A DNA stretch of 64,000 bases from Ponticaulis sp. (lineage in GTDB: Bacteria > Pseudomonadota > Alphaproteobacteria > Caulobacterales > Hyphomonadaceae): positions 1 through 64,000 of the forward strand of contig PBNO01000003.1 in assembly GCA_002723155.1 (NCBI GenBank), read 5' to 3'. The position numbers were made by a program, and so were the translations under genes. The notes beneath the pieces are model-generated. The model had not been told where the DNA came from. It made no database searches and was given only the letters and a program-made list of their open reading frames with translations. The first letter of the stretch is position 1; every line of letters starts with the position of its first letter. Below, one piece after another: positions 62,747 through 64,000 of this stretch.

Positions 62747-62966
62747 AGAATACCCCTTCGCGCGTTTCGGTTTTACGGGACTCCTCAAGTTTGACCTGCG
62801 CCTCTACAGCGCGGATCAGTTGCAATGTCGCCTTGCCGAGAGCTTCGGCGCCTTTGATATCGCCAGTTTCGAGCAGGCTCTGAGCCTCGATAATCTGCTC
62901 ACGCAGGCGGCCGGTCATGGCCGCGAGGTCATCAGGGTTCGAAGAAGTTTTGTGTGTGTTCGTCAT
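62643..62966 (-). CDS. GTA gp1-like small protein
   Basis: A 107-residue helical protein beginning MTNTHKTSSNPDDLAAMTGRL, with EAQSLLETGDIKGAEALGKATLQLIRAVEAQ, by position the gp1 of RcGTA (a small terminase-like role). The ribosome site is weak. Upstream (62967-63080) a minus-strand TATAAT-like hexamer (plus 63001-63006) could be the -10 of the GTA operon promoter; no clear -35 is visible. Confidence 0.75.
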   Translation of the reverse strand: MTNTHKTSSNPDDLAAMTGRLREQIIEAQSLLETGDIKGAEALGKATLQLIRAVEAQVKLEESRKTETREGVFYAKEDIEAARAELLRRLDRIAATIRPEEMGGMSA

Positions 62967-63080
62967 GAGGGAGACTATACGCTCAGCTCATTGAGGTAGG
63001 ATTATATTCCTCTATTTTCTAATATGCTTGAGTTTGACGGCGAACATGGCGAGGACAAAGCAACAAGCGGAGGTCTTATC

Positions 63081-63374
63081 ATGCGCAAACTTCTGGCTCT
63101 GACGCTCTCAACCGGTCTGCTGGCTGGATGTGAGCTACCGTTCCCGCAAGCTTGTAAGTACGACACATCGATTGTCTCCGGCACTGTGACCGAAGTCGCG
63201 GAATGGCACATCATCGTCGAAAACGATGTGGAGACGTTTCAGGTCGACTATTACGACCTCGGCCGCGAGATGACCGTCGGTGAAACGGTGACATTTGAGC
63301 GCGGCCTCATTACGCAAGGCACTTGCGTGCCAGTCTATTATACTGAAGTCACACCGGACGCCGCGGGCGACTAG
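63081..63374 (+). CDS. Small lipoprotein
   Basis: A 97-residue lipoprotein starting MRKLLALTLSTGLLAGCELPF; the lipobox LLAGC is clear and a GCGGAGGT ribosome site fixes the start at 63081. The mature part is an acidic beta-rich sequence (SIVSGTVTEVAEWHIIVENDVETFQVDYYDL) with two later cysteines. The function is unknown. It is divergent from the GTA operon and convergent with the PhoX-like gene. Confidence 0.85.
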   Translation: MRKLLALTLSTGLLAGCELPFPQACKYDTSIVSGTVTEVAEWHIIVENDVETFQVDYYDLGREMTVGETVTFERGLITQGTCVPVYYTEVTPDAAGD

Positions 63375-63377
63375 ACC

Positions 63378-64000
63378 TCAGGCACGCACCAGACGCGCCC
63401 ATGGCCCTGTAATCGCAAAAGTTACATGCGGGCCCTGCGCGTTCACGAACAAAGTTTCGCCGTCGGGTGAGAAACAGGCCCCTGCGAACTCTCCCTTGTC
63501 GGCATGCGCATTGCGGCAGATCGAATAGACGCGTCCGTCCGGCGTTACGCCGCGTACAAAATTGTCTTCAGGGCTGTCTTCGCAAATGACCAGATCACCC
63601 CAGGGTGCGCTGACAATGTTGTCACACATATCCATCACGCCTGCCGACTGGCTTTCATAGTGCAGCACCAACCGGCCCGGAGCTTCAGCCTCCTGCGCCG
63701 TACCTTCGAACTGGCCTGGAATATACTTCCAGATCTGTCCATAACGATTGTATCCGCCTGACGTGCAGGCAAAGAAGATTGAATCGCCTGTGCGTTCGAC
63801 GGCGAAACACATGCCCTCACCACGTGCGAAATAGGCAGCCCCGGCTGCGTGTCCACGCTGGGCGATATCATTGTTCGGGTTCAGAACGTCATCTATGTCC
63901 AGCCATTCCACATCCCAGCTGTTTCCTACCGGAAAAGCATTCGCATCGCGCCAGTTTCGCGTATCCGCCTGCGGCTGCCCTTTAATGGCGAGCACTTGCA
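63378..64000 (-). CDS. PhoX/DUF839-like protein, C-terminal part
   Basis: The frame is open to the right edge, so only the C-terminal about 205 residues are visible. Segments AAYFARGEGMCFAVERTGDSIFFACTSGG, YGQIWKY, MDMCDNIVSAPWGDLVICEDSP, GVTPDGRVYSICRN and FAGACFSPDGETLFVNAQGP are typical of the PhoX / DUF839 beta-propeller family of secreted calcium- and iron-dependent alkaline phosphatases. The start and signal peptide lie outside the window. Confidence 0.85.
   Translation of the reverse strand, partial: QVLAIKGQPQADTRNWRDANAFPVGNSWDVEWLDIDDVLNPNNDIAQRGHAAGAAYFARGEGMCFAVERTGDSIFFACTSGGYNRYGQIWKYIPGQFEGTAQEAEAPGRLVLHYESQSAGVMDMCDNIVSAPWGDLVICEDSPEDNFVRGVTPDGRVYSICRNAHADKGEFAGACFSPDGETLFVNAQGPHVTFAITGPWARLVRA

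Larger units (their letters stand above)
50370..62966 (-). mobile_element. RcGTA-type gene transfer agent structural cluster
   Basis: All 15 GTA-type genes lie on the minus strand in the canonical order: gp1-like, terminase, portal, protease, capsid, gp6, gp8, gp9, gp10, gp10.1, gp11, gp12, gp13, gp14, gp15. No integrase, repressor, replication or lysis gene is present, so the locus fits a domesticated GTA that packages host DNA rather than an active prophage. gp7 is missing. Gaps of 152, 175 and 114 bases (capsid/gp6, gp8/gp9, gp9/gp10) carry hairpins; other junctions mostly overlap or nearly abut. Regulation by a GafA/CtrA-like system is known in relatives but not visible here. Confidence 0.92.

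Noticed and set aside
50370-62966. Active prophage interpretation
   Set aside because: No integrase, repressor, replication, lysis or attachment site; gene order matches GTA clusters.

Overview
The window looks like a chromosomal segment of a marine-type alphaproteobacterium, most likely Caulobacterales/Hyphomonadaceae-like. The grounds are an RcGTA-type gene transfer agent (GTA) cluster, several large TonB-dependent receptors, many two-component systems, a MeaB GTPase, DUF3253 and DUF6607 proteins, and GlnE. The genus is an inference; no rRNA or tRNA gene and no CRISPR array was seen.

Layout. 1-103 is the end of an IS3-type insertion sequence (OrfA N-terminus plus terminal sequence). 325-2445 holds a LysR regulator divergent from a CMD/AhpD-like protein, with a LysR-type dyad between them, then a DUF1348-like protein. 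2472-6407 carries two look-alike cassettes, each a single-domain response regulator divergent from a membrane histidine kinase with the same unusual GYGGLIH sensor motif. 6408-9017 is a TonB receptor with a Gly/Pro/Arg-rich insertion. 9140-16865 is mixed metabolism (CMD protein, MeaB, TetR plus PF10118-type protein, phosphoesterase, DsbA-like isomerase, VOC, amidase, GFA). 16872-20252 encodes a CPBP protease and an envelope pair (BON/OmpA protein plus a coiled-coil protein with a helix-hairpin-helix end). 20351-26902 holds two RNA methyltransferases, CoaA, DUF3253, a thioesterase and GlnE. 26970-29212 is an EF-hand / ECF sigma / membrane protein / CpxP-like cluster. 29216-31237 is an ArsM methyltransferase paired with a radical SAM enzyme. 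31383-36338 holds a hydrolase-OsmC fusion and a DegP / OmpR-type regulator / kinase operon. 36507-45477 has a TonB receptor, enoyl-CoA hydratase, a Mur ligase divergent from an LD-carboxypeptidase (peptidoglycan recycling), and a heme-type TonB receptor with a Fur-like box divergent from a DUF6607 lipoprotein. 45502-49610 has CcmE, a PhoQ/PhoP-like pair, a PepSY protein and a DnaJ-like co-chaperone. 49825-50367 is a low-molecular-weight phosphatase-like protein.

50370-62966, all on the minus strand, is a compact GTA structural operon: gp1-like, terminase, portal, protease, capsid, gp6, gp8, gp9, gp10, gp10.1, short gp11, gp12, gp13, gp14, gp15. It has no integrase, repressor, replication or lysis genes, which fits a domesticated GTA rather than a prophage. 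gp7 is missing, the tape measure is short, and the intergenic gaps sit beside the two major structural genes (capsid and major tail) and contain hairpins and a shared short motif. The window ends with a small lipoprotein and the C-terminal part of a PhoX/DUF839-like protein.

Most promising leads: the ArsM plus cysteine-rich radical SAM pair, the structured gaps in the GTA operon, the duplicated GYGGLIH kinase cassettes, and the OmpA/H3TH envelope pair.
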